Shown one piece after another: positions 42,320-56,351 of a stretch of DNA of 64,000 nt. A program made the translations under genes and the position numbers. Every line of letters starts with the position of its first letter. Position 1 is the stretch's first letter. Source of the DNA: Rapana venosa (lineage: Eukaryota > Mollusca > Gastropoda > Neogastropoda > Muricidae); the NCBI GenBank assembly GCA_028751875.1, contig CM054158.1:8948302-9012301 (forward strand). Direction: 5' to 3'. The notes under the pieces were generated by a model, which did no database searches, had not been told where the DNA came from, and saw nothing but the letters and a program-made list of their open reading frames with translations.

Positions 42320-43030
42320 GACACGTCTCGGAGTTACAGAAGTCATGTTCCCCAGGACACGTCCAGGAGTTACAGCAGCAGTCATGTACCCCAGGACACG
42401 TCCAGGAGTTACAGAAGTCATGTACCCCAGGACACGTCCAGGAGTTACAGAAGTCATGTACCCCAGGACACGTCCAGGAGTTACAGAAGTCATGTACCCC
42501 AGGAGTTACAGAAGTCATGTACCCCAGGACACGTCCAGGAGTTACAGAAGTCATGTACCCCAGGACACGTCCAGGAGTTACAGAAGTCATGTACCCCAGG
42601 AGTTACAGAAGTCATGTACCCCAGGACACGTCCAGGAGTTACAGAAGTCATGTACCCCAGGACACGTCCAGGAGTTACAGAAGTCATGTACCCCAGGACA
42701 CGTCCAGGAGTTACAGAAGTCATGCACCCCAGGACACGTCCAGGAGTTACAGAAGTCATGTACCCCAGGACACGTCCAGGAGTTACAGCAGTCATGTACC
42801 CCAGGACACGTCCAGGAGTTACAGCAGTCATGCACCCCAGGACACGTCCAGGTTACATCAGCACCCGGACACGTCCAGGAGTTACAGCAGTCATGCACCC
42901 CAGGACACGTCCAGGAGTTACAGCAGTCATGTACCCCAGGACACGTCCAGGAGTTACAGAAGTCATGTACCCCAGGACACGTCCAGGAGTTACAGAAGTC
43001 ATGCACCCCAGGAGTTACAGAAGTCATGTA
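42320..43030. repeat. 36-bp minisatellite
   Basis: About 19 units of 'ccccaggacacgtccaggag' plus TTACAGAAGTCATGTA. The unit length is a multiple of three, so long frames (MYPRTRPGVTEV) are open on both strands. Confidence 0.93.
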
Positions 43031-45329
43031 CCCCCTCCCATTACGTCTCGCACCCCAGGCTTCAGAAATCTTACCATCAGAAGACATCAGGAGTCTCTGT
43101 CACACCTCTGTGGCACAGGTGTGCAAATTTGCACGCACACACACACACACACTTGAAATCAACACAAATCAGACAGATCAAGTCAAGGATATCTATATTT
43201 GTCTGTAATCTTCCCCTATTGTTCCCAACAAATGCAGTCAGTCTAGAATGACCATTACGCTTAGCATAGCACACGGGAAACGCAAGCTGTGAAACGTCAG
43301 TCTAAATGGGAAAGAAAGAAAAACGAGGGAGAAAGAGTAAAACTGCGTTGCCAAGTGACGGGAAACTGTGTATTTATTGCACACAAGGATACAAAACCAC
43401 CAAAATCAGTGTCAGTAAAACGTCAATCCATCAACACCAAGCTCAAAATTTAAAATGTCAAAAAAGTGAATGATGTAAACAGACAAAAGTGGATCTATGA
43501 TCATGCCACAAACTTCTCCATTAAATCCACTGCTAGCTCACAGGTCTCTTCAAAACTTTTCTTTTTGCAAATATTAAAAAGAATTTACTTTTAAACCCCC
43601 TTTTTTTTCCTTCTACACATCCTTTCATTTATTAATCCAACATGATATAAAAAAAATGTTAAAAGTCAAAGAATTAGACATAAAAACATTTTTTTGGAAA
43701 CCCCTAAGTCCTAATAAAATGTGGGCTTGAATAAGAACGGCCAAGTTACAACAAACAAAACAGTCAGCCTAATCAGATGAAAAAAGCAACAGATACAACT
43801 GTAGAACTAGCGAGCGCTGTGCTGACTGACATCCATACCACTGGGCTGACTAGATCCACTCGTACAGATCAGGACAAGTCCACCATACCATCAACACTAC
43901 ACAATCCTAAACTGGGATTTTTTTAAAAGAAAGGGGGGGTTTCCTCTCAAGATTCATTGGATTTTTCTTTTTAAGAACAAAATATTTTGAAAGTCGTTCA
44001 GGTTCTCTTCAAGGGTAGAGAGTTTTTCTGACTACAGAAAACTTTAAAGAATGTGATGTGAACAAATCATGCAAGTCGGTTATCCAAAAAGAACCAAGAT
44101 CTGGTTTTTTCTTTTTTTTAAAAAGTTTTGTATTCCAAATCCATTTACTGCCTGAAGTATTTGTACTTTGAACTGCATGACAGACCAAAAAGAAACCCAC
44201 CGGGAGGGGTGTTTTTTGTTTTTTTGTTTGTTTGTTGCTTTTTTTCCTCTGTTAGTGTTGTAAATAATCTCCCAATGCTGGGACACTGATTCAGCATTAC
44301 ACTTCACACCCAGGGCTAGGAGGGCAGCAGAAACAGACAATGGACTGTCAAGTCAAACAACAATCCCCCGTCATCTTGCCTTTGTTTTGAACCTTCAACA
44401 CTCCTTTTCCTGTGGTTTCCACTGCTGGGTCACCATAACAGCAGACAGACGGCCACAGTAACTGACTAACTAACTAACTAGCGGCAAGGTGAAGTTGTCC
44501 TGACCTGTTGGTGGGAACACTGTGCCTACAGTAACCCAACGCCCACAGACGTATAAAGAAAAAGCCACCCTGCCATCCACTGATAACGATCACCATATAT
44601 ACAGACCCTACTAGATTTAACACCAACAACAGTTCCAGCACAAATACTTGAAATAGAAATAACACTAGTTTAGCACTGATGCCTCAGCTTCTCTCTCTCT
44701 CTCTCTTTGTCACTCTCTCTGTGTCCCGATACATCTGTGTCTGCACATTAATTTGAACAGAAGGTGACAAGGACCTTCACTAGCCATCATTATGTCTACA
44801 TCCAGAAAGATTTAGAAGATTTTTGTGCCAATCTTTTATATTAAAAAAAAAACAACAACAAAAAGTGGTTTGCTCTACCAGCAAATCCCTCCTGAACTGG
44901 CCATTTTTCGCAGGCTCTCTTCTCTCAAAACTGTTCTCCAAATACTCGTTCATTTACATGATCAATCAAGGCTGCTTGCATTTATCACTGAGCTGGAGCA
45001 AAGACTTTAAAAATTATATGAATTTTTAAAAAACCAATTGAACACACAATACAACTTTATTACTTTAATCTCATAAAAAGTTTGTTGTTTTTTTAATTTC
45101 ATGGAGTTTTATAAAATCTCAAAAACTACCTCCATATTCATACAGACTGTTTTTTTCATGTGGTAGTGCTGAAAGGGCCATACTATCTTACCTGCACTGT
45201 GGTGCTCTCCTCCACAGAACAAAGTCACTTGTTCCTTTGTCCTACTGCCAGCCATGGTGTCACATCACACCCAGGCCCAGTGGCAACAACACAATTAACT
45301 CCTCCTTTACCACAGGGCTTTAATCATTC

Positions 45330-45695
45330 ATTTCTTACAAGACGGCATCAAATTACCTCATTCCTAACAGGATGGCCCAAAATTACCTCATTCCTAACAG
45401 GATGGCCCAAAACTACCTCATTCCTAACAGGATGGCCCAAAACTACCTCATTCCTAACAAGATGGCTTCAGATTACCTCATTCCTAACAAGATGGCCTCA
45501 GATTACCTCATTCCTAACAAGATGGCCTCAGATTACCTCATTCCTAACAAGATGGCCTCAGATTACCTCATTCCTAACAAGATGGCCTCAGATTACCTCA
45601 TTCCTAACAAGATGGCCTCAGATTACCTTATTCCTAACAAGATGGCTTCAGATTACCTTATTCCTAACAAGATGGCCTCAGCTTACCTCATTCCT
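45330..45695. repeat. 30-bp minisatellite
   Basis: About 12 units of 'ttcctaacaagatggcctca' plus GATTACCTCA; one frame reads LIPNKMASDY repeats. Confidence 0.95.
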
Positions 45696-48600
45696 ATAGC
45701 TTCACTCCCAACACAAGTCACAGCAAGGTACAGATGTTTTAATTTGATGCACAACAGCTACTCTGTCCAAATATGGACCCAAAAATTCCAAAGGAAGAAG
45801 TAAATAGAGGCTACTACTCTCCAATTCTAAGTGAAGCAGTTCTCACAAGAGCAAAGTCATTAACGGCAACACTACTACAGAAGTCAATACACACACTGGT
45901 TTATCATTGCAAGGTTAGTGACAATTTTCTGTAAAATCTTCCACACACTATAATGCCCCCAAGCGCACACTGAAAGTATAGAGTACATCATTTCTTATCT
46001 GATTTCTTTTTTTCTTTACAATACTGAATTTTTACACAAAAGTCAAAAAAATAATTATATATACATATGTAAATAGATATATCTTTTTCCGTTTTCTGGC
46101 AGTATGATACAGACCAAGACTACGCATACGCAGACACACACACACAGAGACCATAAATATGTGGGGGTTAATTCAGGAACAACAGGAGCCCACACCCAGG
46201 GTGGGTTTACACTTGTGTGACACTAAGGGCTTGGAGAGACACGGTCCACTCAAACTGTCTGGTTCAAATCTTCCTTCCTCAGCAGCTCCATGACACAGAT
46301 CTTTGTGACATGTCATGACAGAGATGTTGACCGTCATGACAGCTACTGTTCCATGTCACGGCTCAGCTATCTGCTGTATATCAGTGTCCAGCACAGGAGC
46401 GAGAGAGAATTCCCGCCTCTGGAAGGGTATAGCACAAGCCCCCCTCTGCTGCGTTCCAGACAACTGCAGCATACACGACCTGGCTGCTGGGAGGGTGAGA
46501 GTTATCAAAACCCTTACCCACGCGACTGACAGCAGTACACTAGGGTAGAGACTGTCTGCTTGTACAGGAGACCGGGTCAACTCAAACCTCCTTTGTCTCC
46601 AGACAGCAAGCTTGCTTGGTGGCAACATCAAGCAGCCCCACTCTCAAAGGAACACATCCCCTGACCTGACCTCTCTGGCCCAAAGTGAACACCGTCAATT
46701 CAGCTGCCAAGGCAAAAATACACCAACTACATACACATCAAGGCTTTGAAAATACACTGCCACATGTCCACATACATCAAGGCAAAAATACATCAACTAC
46801 GTACAATAATACGCAAGCCACATACATCATAAAAACATGTCACATTCACATACATTAAAAATACACAGCCACAGTCCCTTGACATCAAGGCAAGAACAAC
46901 TGAGTACACACACACACACACACATACACAAAATCAATCAATCATGCAGAATAATGGTGACAATGTTGTGGCCAAAAAGATGAAAGAAGATAGAAGACAA
47001 CGTGGACAAACTACATACTTAAACTACTCAGCAAATTACAAACTGTCAACAGCCACTTCCTCTACATGAAATCCAGGTCAAACTGACCAGATGAATATGC
47101 AAAAACGATGCCAGTGAATGTGCATGTCAAGTGACCCACATTACTCCACCCCTGGCAGATAGATGGCTATGGCCTCAATATTTGTCTCCTGCACACACAC
47201 ACACACAATCTGCATACACAACAGTGACCCTGGCAAAAGTCCCTTACTTTGATAAGTGTGTGTGTTTATATACTGCAACGATTTTACACAGCCAGTTTAT
47301 TGAAGCAGTTTCTTGCCCCCCTTGATAACGATTCCTACCTTCTGTGGCCATCTATATACAACCCATGGGAGGGAGGGGGGGTAATGTGCTCACAGCACAC
47401 AATGAGTGAAGCAGGTAACTTTTTAGTCACAGAGGCAACAATATGTACATCATTTCTTTGGGGGAGAAGGGAAGACGGCACGTCACACACAGTCAATCAC
47501 CCTACCACAGCTGCCCGTAGTCATGAAAAATGCTTGAAGAAATAGCACATAGCCTGTAATTCCTTCCTGTCCACATTGTATTTTTTTATTTAAATCACCC
47601 TAGCCCCCTTTGCTGTAGACATGTTTGCCACAGCAATTTTAAAGGGAAACGATGAAGAAGAAATTCAATGGAGCACTTAAGGGAATGCACTGTCACAGAC
47701 TATAAGAAAGAAGAGGACACAATCCACTATGGCCGGCCAAGCCAAACCCCAGCTTTCGACAATTCTACAAAACAGGCATGCCAATTATTTCATTCCAGAG
47801 TTCACAGCTTCCTAGAAGAAGGGAACTCCACTAAAAAATAAATAAGTAAATGAATCTTTTTTTTTATTACTATAAAAATATATTCATGCTAAGACAGAGG
47901 CAAACACTTTGACCTCTTCCTCCTAAATTCATTTTAATCAGGTATATATATATATACAAAACATAAAAATCACCCCCATATCTTGGGAGAAAAATAACCG
48001 ATATACAAATTAGACTGCATCCTACTGATGAAGAACTCAAGTGACACTCCATATAGAACTTTCCTTCTTGATCACAGCCTTTTCCCCTACCAGAAAGGGT
48101 TGAATTTTTGTTTTTATTCTGTAAGGCATACAGTTCCATTTCATTCTACACAACTCGTACACAAGAAAGGCTTTGGGTTACATGGTCTACTGCACTAATA
48201 CACAAGAACACATGCTTCAGCTTAAATATCTACTACAGAGTTAATATACAAAAAGGCTTAGGATTAGAACATGTACTCTTTGTTCCATTGTTCATGGCAA
48301 AAAACGTTGTCACCGATATAACAGGATTTTCTACCCTTCCCCATGGCAAAATACAACTTCCATTACATAAATCCCTCCCACCAAGAGAGAGACAAAAGTG
48401 AATAGTGCATGCAGGATTTTACGCCCATCATCATAACAACCATGTTTTCCAAAATGTCTCACTTTAGTGCTCATCAACTTCCATGCGCCGGTGATCGTCT
48501 GTCCACATTTATCCCACTCTGTTGTTGCTCACAGGGAAAAACCGAGAATGTGATCTGCGAGGGGAAAAAGGACTGCCCAGTCTGCGAACTGTCTGATAGC

Positions 48601-49309
48601 GGCGGCCATGAAAGCAGCAGCAGCGGCAGCAGCAGCAGCCGTCCCCCTCCAGCACTGCAGGCAGGTACAGGTCTTACTGCACTGCCGGCTGTACCCCTCC
48701 CTCCCTCCCTCCCTCCCTCCCTCCTTCTGCTCACCAACTGCTGGTGTCTGACCGCATCCACCACATCTCATTCAACCAATCGCTGCTGATGGCCCTAGGG
48801 TGATGACCTCTGCTGTGGTTGGCCTGGCTTAAAGAAAGCTTCATGACAGAATCCACCCCTGTCAAGTCTGAGGCTACTGCTACCTGTATGACTGCTGTGA
48901 CCAATTACGCTGCTTAATTAAACTGGGGGGGGGGGGGTTCTTTATCTCTTGGAGCCTGCAACAGGCAAGCACTTTTACACATATCCACACATGCACACAC
49001 AGGCACCCAACTACAGCACTGTGGTGTGATAATCCTCCCTCCAAATGTCACAGACCCTCATTTAGTGAAGAATGACAGTGATTGACATCATGGTGACCAA
49101 CGCATCACAGTGACCCACACACACGACAGGCACACACATGACTTGACACATCACGATGATAGGCACACATGACAAATCACTGTGACCTGACACATCAGGG
49201 TGACCGACACATCACGGTGACTTGACACACATGACTGACACATCACGGTGACCGACACACATGACTGACAACCTCCAGCTTGATCCACCAAACATCCACA
49301 GCCCCACAT

Positions 49310-49720
49310 CCTCCAGGACGTTCCCATGATGACACCACCATACCATTTCCCATGATGACACCACCATACCATTTCCCATGACACCACACCCTTTCCCATG
49401 ATGACACCACAATACCATTTCCCATGATGACACCGCCATACCCTTTCCCATGACACCACACCCTTTCCCATGGGCACCACACACCCTTTCCCATGATGAC
49501 ACCACACCTTTCCCATGAACACCACACCCTTTCCCCATGACACCACACCCTTTCCCATGATGACACCACCATACCATTTCCCATGAACACCACACCACAC
49601 CCTTTCCCATGCTTTATTTCTTCTTGCCTTGATATTTTTCCCATGTTCATGTTTCCCCAATATCTCCTAGTTTCATGATGCTCTTTCCCATTCTAATGCT
49701 GTCGTTTCCCATGTTCATGT
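49310..49720. repeat. Minisatellite around 'ttcccatgatgacaccacca'
   Basis: Units of about 17-27 bases with TTTCCCATG as the constant part. Confidence 0.9.
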
Positions 49721-52389
49721 TTCCCATTCCCACGTTCACTGTGAATGTATCTTTGCACTGGATACCTGCATGAAAATTGGCAATTTTTTTAATTCTATCA
49801 ACCAAAAAGAAAAAAAAAAGGTTTCTCCCCGAATTGTTTCTGAAGATTCCATCTGGTCTGGCACTATTCCCGCTTGATGCTCATTATACTGACGACATCA
49901 TAGTTCACACTGAGCACACAACAAACAATACGACAAACAATAATCACACGTCTTCTTCATGACAGGGCCGACATACACCCCTGCTGGCAGTTTTCGTAAA
50001 CAACAACAACAACAACAACAAAGACATTGACCAGCATTATATACACATCATAAGAATCGTCTTCCAAAAGGTATTTACAAATATCATTCCTTTATTTTAC
50101 TATAAAAATAGTCGCGATGCGCAACATGTACACAAACGACATACAACTCAGAGTTATAGATATCACTCTCAATAGCATACACCACAAAGCACTGGCACCC
50201 ACTTCAAAAAAGCAAGAGAGAGAAGGGGGGAAAGTCGTATATAAATAATTTTTAAAAAGCATAGATTAAAACACAAAAAAGTAAAGCAAAACATTTTTTT
50301 TCCCTTAAAAAGTTCACAAGTCTACAAGCTTCTCCTGTACCATAATATTCACAGGTCTACTCAATATTGTGATGAAAAAACCCCATAACACACACTGGTC
50401 ACTCCACATCTACCACCCAAAGTGAGAGACTCCCTGAATTAAACACTACACTCATCACTACAGCAATTTAATTTTTTCTTTTTACAAAAGGTGACATGTA
50501 TTCCAAGTTCCTGTGTGAAGGCACAAATATGAAAAGTATACTCAAAGCATGATAAATGGAAAAACTGTAAATACATTACCAACACCACACCAAGTCAGTA
50601 TCAACACCACACCAACATACCACCACACCACGCAGTATGGCCAGAATATACAGCCACACACACACACCACATCACGCCACACCACACCAAGAGTAAACAC
50701 GACACGACACAATATGACCAAGGTTTAGTGCTTAGAAACACACCTGTGTACTCTTTACCACAAAAAAAACTTCCGACACACCACCACAAACAAAGAAAAA
50801 AAAATCATGTTAGATGTGAAAATAACCAATATATATATATGTATGCCACTGGTTACAACGATATGTTTTGAAAATGACAAAAAAGGATACTTGTGATCAA
50901 AACTAGCATGGGTAAAAACCACCACAAACCAACGTCTGAATGAATAGTAAAAGCGCCCTCTCTGCCACTCAAGTTATGGGAGGAATATGTACATCTGCTC
51001 TGCAGTCCAACCAAGGGACCTCGTCTTTCAGCCCCAATCACCGTTTACTCCTCTACGACAACACACACCTTCAAAAGCAGCCAACTCAACCTGTTCACCC
51101 ACCTACTTACCTCCAAGTTATGCTAACGCACCTTCTGCCCCCCCCCCCCCCCATGCATTTGATGTCCCAGCAGCTGTGAGACTGGCCATGGCCTTTTGCC
51201 CCCCGCCAACACATAACACTTATTGCCGCAATAATGCTGACCATTAATTCCTTTCTGGACCCCTCCCCCAACCTCAAACTCCTACCTGAAGTGCAGTTGA
51301 AAATTCGTCAATGCTCTGTGACTTGGTAAGGGATCACCGTCACATGACCAAAACCAAAATGTACAGGCTGAAGGGATGTCTAGAATCAGACCCTTCCTTT
51401 GCAATGATGGAAGGACCAACTTAATACCATGCAACACAATTTTGCGAGGGAAAACCAAAGGCAGCCTCTGGGCAAGGTTTGGCGGTGCTCTCTCTCTCTC
51501 TGCCTGCCACCAGCCCAGCCCTCCTCCCCGGGCTCTTCTTCTCTCTGCTGGCTCCACTGTGGCTGCTTCCCTCATCCCCTCAGTTGGCCAGCAGACAGGC
51601 CGACACTCTTGTCTTTTGCCCACAAGTTTCCAATCTTCAGTCCATCCTTCACAACCAGCTCACATCCAAACCCTCCATCAATCGGTCGGAAAGCAGCTCC
51701 CTCCCTCCTTTACTGGTGGACAAAGGGTTATTTACGCACTCTCCATGAACCTCTGAGCAGAGCCTAGCCAAGGAAGAAGAAAACAAAATCAAAATGCCCT
51801 TCTATTTACTATAGAATTATCACTGTAAAACGTCAACAACAACCAAAAAGATGCATTTTGAATCAACAGCAAACCACAATTTACATGTTTTTGGGGGTGC
51901 TTTTTATGCACACTATCCCATTTCACTGCAAAACTAACTGAACGAATACCATGAGTTAACACTAAAACAAACAACAAAAAACCGACCAACAAAACCAAAG
52001 TGTGAGGAATGAAACCATCAATTAAAAAAAAAATCAACAACAAAAAACACACACTAAAACGACCACTAAAAACGGCAAGAATAGACACACCCCGTATCTG
52101 TCCCAGCAAAACGGAAAGAAACGTCAACGACTCCAACAGACACAGACAGCAGGGAAGGGGAGCTAATTCACAGCAACTCCATAAAAAAAAGAAACACGGC
52201 TGCAGGTTGGTGTGATGGAACACAAAGAGCACAAAAGCCAACCTGACTGACTGCACTCCACAGCACTACCCCCCACCCTCAACTGTTAAAGTATGGAGGA
52301 GGCCACACTGAAAGCTAGCTCTCTCTACATGCCTACCCTCAAGTTCCCTCAGTGTTTTCTTGTTGTGGAGACAAGACTCGCTCCTTCTG

Positions 52390-52985
52390 TGACTGCAAAC
52401 CTGTCTTCAGACAACACGGTGACCCATCTTCAGACATGGTGGCCTGTCTTCAGACAACATGGTGACCCATCTTCAGACAACAAGGTGACCTGTCTTCAGA
52501 CAACATGGTGACCCATCTTCAGACAACAAGGTGACCTGTCTTCAGACAACATGGTGACCCATCTTCAGACAACAAGGTGACCCATCTTCAGACAACATGG
52601 TGACCTGTCTTCAGACAACATGGTGACCCATCTTCAGACAACAAGGTGACCCATCTTCAGACAACATGGTGACCCATCTTCAGACAACATGGTGACCCAT
52701 CTTCAGACAACATGGTGACCTGTCTTCAGACAACATGGTGACCCATCTTCAGACAACATGGTGACCTGTCTTCAGACAACACGGTGACCTGTCTTCAGAC
52801 AACACGGTGGCCTCCAAAACATGGCTACCTCTGATCAATTTAGGTAACATAGTGACCTCCAGATGACCTCAGATCATCTACAGACAATATGATGACCTCA
52901 GATCACCCAGACAACATGGCGACCTCAGATCACCCAGACAACATGGTGACCTCAGATCACCCAGACAACATGGTGACCTCAGATT
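52390..52985. repeat. 23-bp minisatellite
   Basis: More than 20 units of 'cagacaacatggtgacccat' plus CTT, then a related but shorter subfamily. Confidence 0.93.
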
Positions 52986-54184
52986 CCTTTCCAACAGCAC
53001 TGGTGATGTAGCCAGCCAGTGTCAGCAGTGACTGGTACAGACAGGTTGTTCACAGCCCTACCTGATAATCCCTACTACATGTCCTGTGCAGTAGCCACCA
53101 TACCATCTCCTTGACTGCACCACAGCCACCTACCTGCCTGCCACCCGAAAGAAAGCACATCGAAATTCTTCTGACAAACCGAAAATGTCAATGGAAAATC
53201 TGCCGAGAGGAGAATATATCAAGTGAGACTGTTTTCAATCCTTTCCTATCCCCTTCCTTCCTTCCTCTGTCCAGTGTGAAGCATCTCACCCGAGCCTGGA
53301 CAGCCAGTGACAGCACGTCGTAGTTGTACAAGTCATGTCGCATCAGTGCTGTGCCTATTCTTAATGTTACGTCACATTTGTTACACACATAACCAACAGA
53401 ATAATCGTCTATCAGCCTCACATCACGAAAAGGGGAGACCAAAAAAACAGACCTGACTGTCTACACACTGGCTGTGGTCGTACCTACACCTGAACTTTGC
53501 CATGCACAAGACCAATGGGAAATAATGACAAAACAACACAAGACACCCGAGACATAGGACTGGGAAGTGCTGGGGTGTACCACTATGAGACAATGAATGG
53601 CTGGGGTGTACCACTATGAGACAATGAATGGCTGGGGTGTACCACTATGAGACAATGAACGGCTATCTTTTCCCTCACTGAAGAGTGGGCTATCAGAGGT
53701 TTCCATCCCCCCACCCCACCCCCCATTCCCACAATGAGCCAGGACAACTGTACATTTCAACACTCCTTGCCACAATTTAGAACACCTGTACACTTTCCAC
53801 AGCCTCCCACAGTGAATAAGAAGTTGGTACAATTTCTGCAACAATTTTTCCTTTCTACAACCACCCCACAACACTGTATAATTTCTAACCTCCTGCACAA
53901 ACAGAGGAGCACAGTGGTGCATGTTCTGAGCTAGACAAGGACAGCACTTCACTTGCCAGTTTCTGCGCCCCCTGAAAAAACACCCTCCAAAATACAGTCG
54001 ACAGTCGACTGCATTCTCAAGACAGCCGTACACACTCCGATCTGGCAGCAAGTCTTTCAGACAAAAACATTCTCCTCTCAAACCTTCATGCCTATTCTCT
54101 AAACATCAAACCATCCCTGTAACTCTCACCATGTCAGTTCCTTACACTGAAAGCCTTTATGGGAAGTGTCTATGCTGTCTCTGG

Positions 54185-54410
54185 GTCTCTTGCCCTCATG
54201 CAAGCCTCTACACACCCTCAATAGTTTGAAACAAGTAGTCTGTCTTGTTTAGGCCTCTACACACCCTCAATAGTTTGAAACAAGTAGTCTGTCTTGTTTA
54301 GGCCTCTACACACCCTCAATAGTTTGAAACAAGTAGTCTGTCTTGTTTAGGCCTCTACACACCCTCAATAGTTTGAAACAAGTAGTCTGTCTTGTTTAGG
54401 CCTCTACTTT
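54185..54410. repeat. About 56-bp tandem repeat, four copies
   Basis: Units around 'gcctctacacaccctcaata' and 'acaagtagtctgtcttgttt', nearly identical. Confidence 0.93.
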
Positions 54411-55079
54411 CTCGTCCTCATGCACACCTCCCAGCCCTCCACATTAAGTCCTGAACATGTCTTCCCATGTCCCTGTCAAAAGCCACAGAGAAACAGGGCA
54501 CTTCACGGTCACCTACTGCTCAGAAACTCGTCAAACTACTGCTGTCTGTCTACAACTGCCGAGAAACACATCATGATATGCACAAGTGCTTACCCTGGAA
54601 AACAATCCAACAGAAATTTCACATTTTTAAGACACTCCCCCCTCCCCCTTAACATCTGTAGAGACAAAGCCACCCCACAATAACAGGAAACAAAAACGCT
54701 TTAAACCATGCCAAACTGACATTTCCCTGCTGTCGACTGCACCCATAACCAAACAAGAATAAACACGAGGGGGGCATTATAAATCAATTACAGGCATAAC
54801 AAAGCAGTACCTTTTCATAACCATTAAAAGTATCAGACTAAAACCTTTATTTTAACCTTAAAAAGAACAATCAGAAACACCTGAAACCTGAGATGGAAAA
54901 AGTGACAAAAAATCCATCAACAAAACAGACTGGCAGAACAAGGAGCCAAGCCAACAACAGAGCGAGAGAGAGAAAGAGAGAACAACCCTGTTCTACACAC
55001 AGACACTGAGAGAGAGAGCACACGTCAGTGATGACACGAGACAGAGCACATGCAATGTCAGTGACAACACTTAAAATGA

Positions 55080-55310
55080 CAGAATGTGTTAGTGACAACA
55101 CTGGCCATGACAGAATGTGTCAGTGATACAATGACAGAATGTGCCAGTGAGACAGTGACAGAATGTGTCAGTGAGACAATGACAGAATGTGCCAGTGAGA
55201 CACTGACAGAATGTGTCAGTGAGACACTGACAGAATGTGTCAGTGACAGCACTGAAAATGACAGAAGGTGTCCGTGAGACATTGACAGAATGAGTTAGTG
55301 ATGACACTGA
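55080..55310. repeat. 23-bp minisatellite
   Basis: 'gacagaatgtgtcagtgaga' units, about ten copies. Confidence 0.92.
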
Positions 55311-55947
55311 CACTGACCACCCACAACGGCCTTTCCCATCACACTGAACTGTTCAGCAGTACCACAAAAACACGGACACACACACATAACACTGATCACA
55401 CAGGACAGACGGAGACAACCATCTCTTCTCCCTGCTGACAAAGACTACTAGCACAAACAGACAGACAGCCAGAGGGCAGACAGACCTAACATCTCTTTCC
55501 CCAACCTACCAAGGCTGCTTTACGAAACCACCAACTTTTTTCTCCAGCCTCTCCTCCCTCATTTCTAAATATCTTTCCCTCCTCCCCCTCCCAGAAAAAA
55601 ACCCCCTCTTTACATCACACACTCACTTTCAATATTCAGTACCATCATAATTACAGTCTCCCTTCTGCTGCCAACCCCTCCTGTCTCTGTCTCTCCCCTA
55701 GCTAGCTGGGTGCTGTTCTTCTTCTGTCCTCAAGTATTCATACGACTGGTCCTTTTCCCGTTTCTTCCTCTCCTCTGTCAAAGAACTAGTACGGTCAGTC
55801 TCCCTCCATCCAACAAGACAAGGAAGAACTGGTGGGTCCAGGTCTTCTCTCTCTCTCTCTCTGCCCCTCCTGTCTCTCCCTCAAGCCAAGTACCGCCGCT
55901 CCATGACCTCTCTCTGTCCCTGCCCCTGTGGCCAGGTGGCCGGGTGG

Positions 55948-56350
55948 TCAGGCGAAGTACTGGTAGGGTCTGGCCTTCAGGGGTCCAATCTGGTAGGTGG
56001 CGTACACCCCCGCGGTTGGGGGAGGGGGGCCCGACGCGTTGAGGTAGCCGGCCGCCGCCGTGTAGTGGGGGTGGACCTGGGCCCCCGAGGGGAAGGTGGG
56101 GATGGAGGAGGTGTGCAGCACCGAGTGCATGTGGGCGGGGAGGGGGTGGGCCGTGTACTGCACGTGCCGCGGGCTCTGGTGGGCGGGAGGGGGGGCGAGG
56201 GAGGGGGAGAAGGGGCCGTACTGGCCAACAGTGGCGGCGGCGGCCGTCAGCGCGGCGGCCATCTGGTGTTGCTGGTGGGCCGGCACCAGGTGGTAGTGGT
56301 GGAGGGGGGAGCCGTGCAGAGTGGCTGCCCCTGCGTGGTGACGATAGTCA
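55948..56350 (-). CDS. HIPK-like gene, terminal exon (conserved C-terminus)
   Basis: Acceptor GTGTGCAG|TGACTATC. The first base completes GGT, giving DYRHHAGAATLHG, an Ala/His/Pro-rich stretch, SPRHVQYTAHPLPAHMH, a YTAAAGYLNAS block, and the end LKARPYQYFA then TGA. From memory of the family this aligns with the HIPK1/2 C-terminus (RH.VQ.TA.P; Y..AS; Y..Y.L...QYPYI). HIPKs are nuclear Ser/Thr kinases that bind homeodomain factors and regulate p53, Wnt and Notch outputs; this C-terminal region is regulatory, not catalytic. The paralogue cannot be chosen. A decoy-splice array lies just upstream. Confidence 0.75.
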
Positions 56351-56351
56351 C

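Larger units (their letters stand above)
43370..55947 (-). other. Gene-poor stretch, possible long 3' UTR of the HIPK-like gene
   Basis: No exon or credible coding frame is seen. The stretch is A/C-rich on the + strand, so G/T-rich in the sense of the HIPK-like gene, and lacks LINE and SINE bodies, unlike the rest of the window. AATAAA motifs on the - strand occur at about 43373-43378, 43630 and 50093. HIPK2 is known for very long 3' UTRs. Contents are short tandem arrays (listed separately), CA repeats and homopolymers. A long UTR is an inference; simple intergenic DNA is the alternative. Confidence 0.35.

Noticed and set aside
42151..43251. A 366-codon frame through the 36-bp array
   Set aside because: Open in several frames on both strands because of the repeat; no domain, splice signal or conserved start.
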